A DNA stretch of 57,172 nt, from NCBI GenBank assembly GCA_944383515.1, contig CALWPV010000069.1:1-57172 (forward strand), written 5' to 3'. Origin of the DNA: an uncultured Clostridia bacterium. Its GTDB lineage: Bacteria; Bacillota; Clostridia; Lachnospirales; Bianqueaceae. Below are positions 56,404 through 57,172 of the stretch, piece after piece. The first letter of the stretch is position 1, and every line of letters begins with the position of its first letter. The notes under the pieces were generated by a model, which was not told the origin of the DNA, made no database searches, and was given only the letters and a program-made list of their open reading frames with translations. Position numbers and translations under genes: made by a program.

Positions 56404-57172
56404 TTTGCTGCTTGAACAATTCAGTAGATATAAAAAGCTGGAACTTGAGGCTTCTCCGTTCCACTTCCTTTTGGATGCGAATATTGAATTAAATCCCCAT
56501 CAGATCAATGCCTTTTGTGCTGCGATTCAGGCGTTGAAAACAGGCGGTATTGTGTTGGCGGATGAGGTTGGTCTCGGAAAGACCATTGAAGCCGGGCTTG
56601 TACTTAAATATGTTCTTGAGTCTGGTGCAAAGCGTGTCTTGATTGCACTTCCGGCATCCTTGAGAAAACAGTGGGAGCTGGAGCTTGAGGATAAGTTTGG
56701 CTTGCAGTCAATAATACTTGACAGGTTGACGGTGGAAAAAGACAGTTCAAACTGGCGCAAGAGACTCACTGACAATAAAACCGTTCGAATTGTTCTTACC
56801 TCCTATGACTATTCATCCAAGCTGATGAAACGGTTCCCGGAGGTGAAATGGGATTTTATCATCATAGATGAGGCGCATAACCTAAGAAACGTATTTCACG
56901 GTACTAAAAGGGCAAAGAATCTGTATGAATTATCAAAGGGAATACCGAAGATTCTGCTGACCGCTACACCACTTCAGAATTCGCTGACAGACCTTCACGG
57001 GCTGGTTTCCTTTATCGACCAGCGGATTTTCGGCAGCGAGAAGGTCTTTAACAAACGCTACATCGAGGGACAGGATTACTCCGATCTAAAGCGTGAGCTT
57101 TCGCCGGTTCTTTATCGGACGCTCCGCAAAGATGTGGCAAAGTACATGAATTTCAAAAAGAGAACCTGCAAG
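56393..57172 (+). CDS. SNF2/HepA-like DEAD/DEAH helicase (3' end outside the window)
   Basis: The first 260 residues of a superfamily II helicase are present and the frame is open to the last base. Residues about 35-65 hold NPHQINAFCAAI and the Walker A motif ADEVGLGKTIEAGLVL. LIALPASLRKQW, LTSYDY, the DEAH box IIIDEAHNLRN and LTATPLQNSLTDLHGLVSFI follow. The order and spacing are of the SNF2/RapA type. AAGGAG lies 6 nt before ATG 56393, which overlaps the methyltransferase stop, so the two are translationally coupled. The C-terminal half, which would tell a DrmD-like from another defence helicase, is not in the window. Confidence 0.88.
   Translation, partial: MEGNLLLEQFSRYKKLELEASPFHFLLDANIELNPHQINAFCAAIQALKTGGIVLADEVGLGKTIEAGLVLKYVLESGAKRVLIALPASLRKQWELELEDKFGLQSIILDRLTVEKDSSNWRKRLTDNKTVRIVLTSYDYSSKLMKRFPEVKWDFIIIDEAHNLRNVFHGTKRAKNLYELSKGIPKILLTATPLQNSLTDLHGLVSFIDQRIFGSEKVFNKRYIEGQDYSDLKRELSPVLYRTLRKDVAKYMNFKKRTCK

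Overview
The window is a piece of chromosome from an anaerobic, spore-forming member of the Clostridia (Bacillota), probably of Lachnospirales or a related order. This is inferred from the gene content: a mother-cell sigma factor of the SigK type, acetate fermentation genes (pta-ackA), class II aldolase, rubrerythrin and reverse rubrerythrin, AddA-type recombination, RelQ-type alarmone synthesis, Gram-positive tRNA forms, and clean TTGACA/TATAAT promoters with AGGAGG-like ribosome binding sites. Almost all genes lie on the + strand in compact, overlapping operons.

Layout. 1-2.7 kb: end of a YgiQ-type radical SAM gene, fba and a DUF1294 membrane protein. 2.8-3.8 kb: a minus-strand flavin reductase and XRE regulator. 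3.9-9.4 kb: rpmE, a DUF1385 membrane protein, prmC, prfA and an EF-G paralogue. 9.5-12.5 kb: an LCP-family envelope protein with unusual basic and acidic tails, then sigK. 12.5-15.0 kb: a decayed accessory patch with gene remnants, an A/T-rich DeoR regulator plus P-loop kinase, and a broken GHKL ATPase. 15.1-19.1 kb: DUF6062, pta-ackA, yceD-rpmF. 19.1-25 kb: YitT, a MocR regulator, a small membrane protein, pepC, a double GNAT and a PIG-L deacetylase. 25-27.5 kb: aldo/keto reductase and two rubrerythrins. 27.6-28 kb: four tRNAs. 28-41.6 kb: a phosphoesterase, then a long run (HAD, hisA, tyrA, aroA, aroC, pheA, rnhA, relQ, nrdR, addA, UvrD-like helicase). 41.6-53.8 kb: VanW protein, Lrp regulator, aminotransferase, trmL, mutS2, a two-component system, an HtrA-like protein, yhaM and rlmD. 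53.8-57.2 kb: an insertion-sequence relic, then a cytosine methyltransferase and an SNF2-like helicase cut by the window edge, probably the start of a defence or modification island.

How the genes work together. The hisA-tyrA-aroA-aroC-pheA block takes shikimate-3-phosphate to chorismate and then prephenate, with the tyrosine and phenylalanine branches, and is co-oriented with nucleic-acid and stress genes. prmC and prfA pair a release factor with its modifying enzyme. Reverse rubrerythrin and rubrerythrin form an oxygen/peroxide detoxification pair. The two-component system precedes an HtrA-like protein, recalling CssRS-HtrA, but that protein has lost all three protease catalytic residues.

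The observations most worth following are: the triad-less HtrA pseudoprotease; a near-identical structured leader shared by pepC and rubrerythrin; the methyltransferase-helicase operon separated from a good promoter by an IS relic; the LCP protein with a basic repeat at one end and an Asp/Tyr tail at the other; an inverted repeat that encloses the sigK ribosome binding site; and a MocR regulator whose PLP lysine is arginine. Every functional statement rests on reading motifs by eye; no database search was run.
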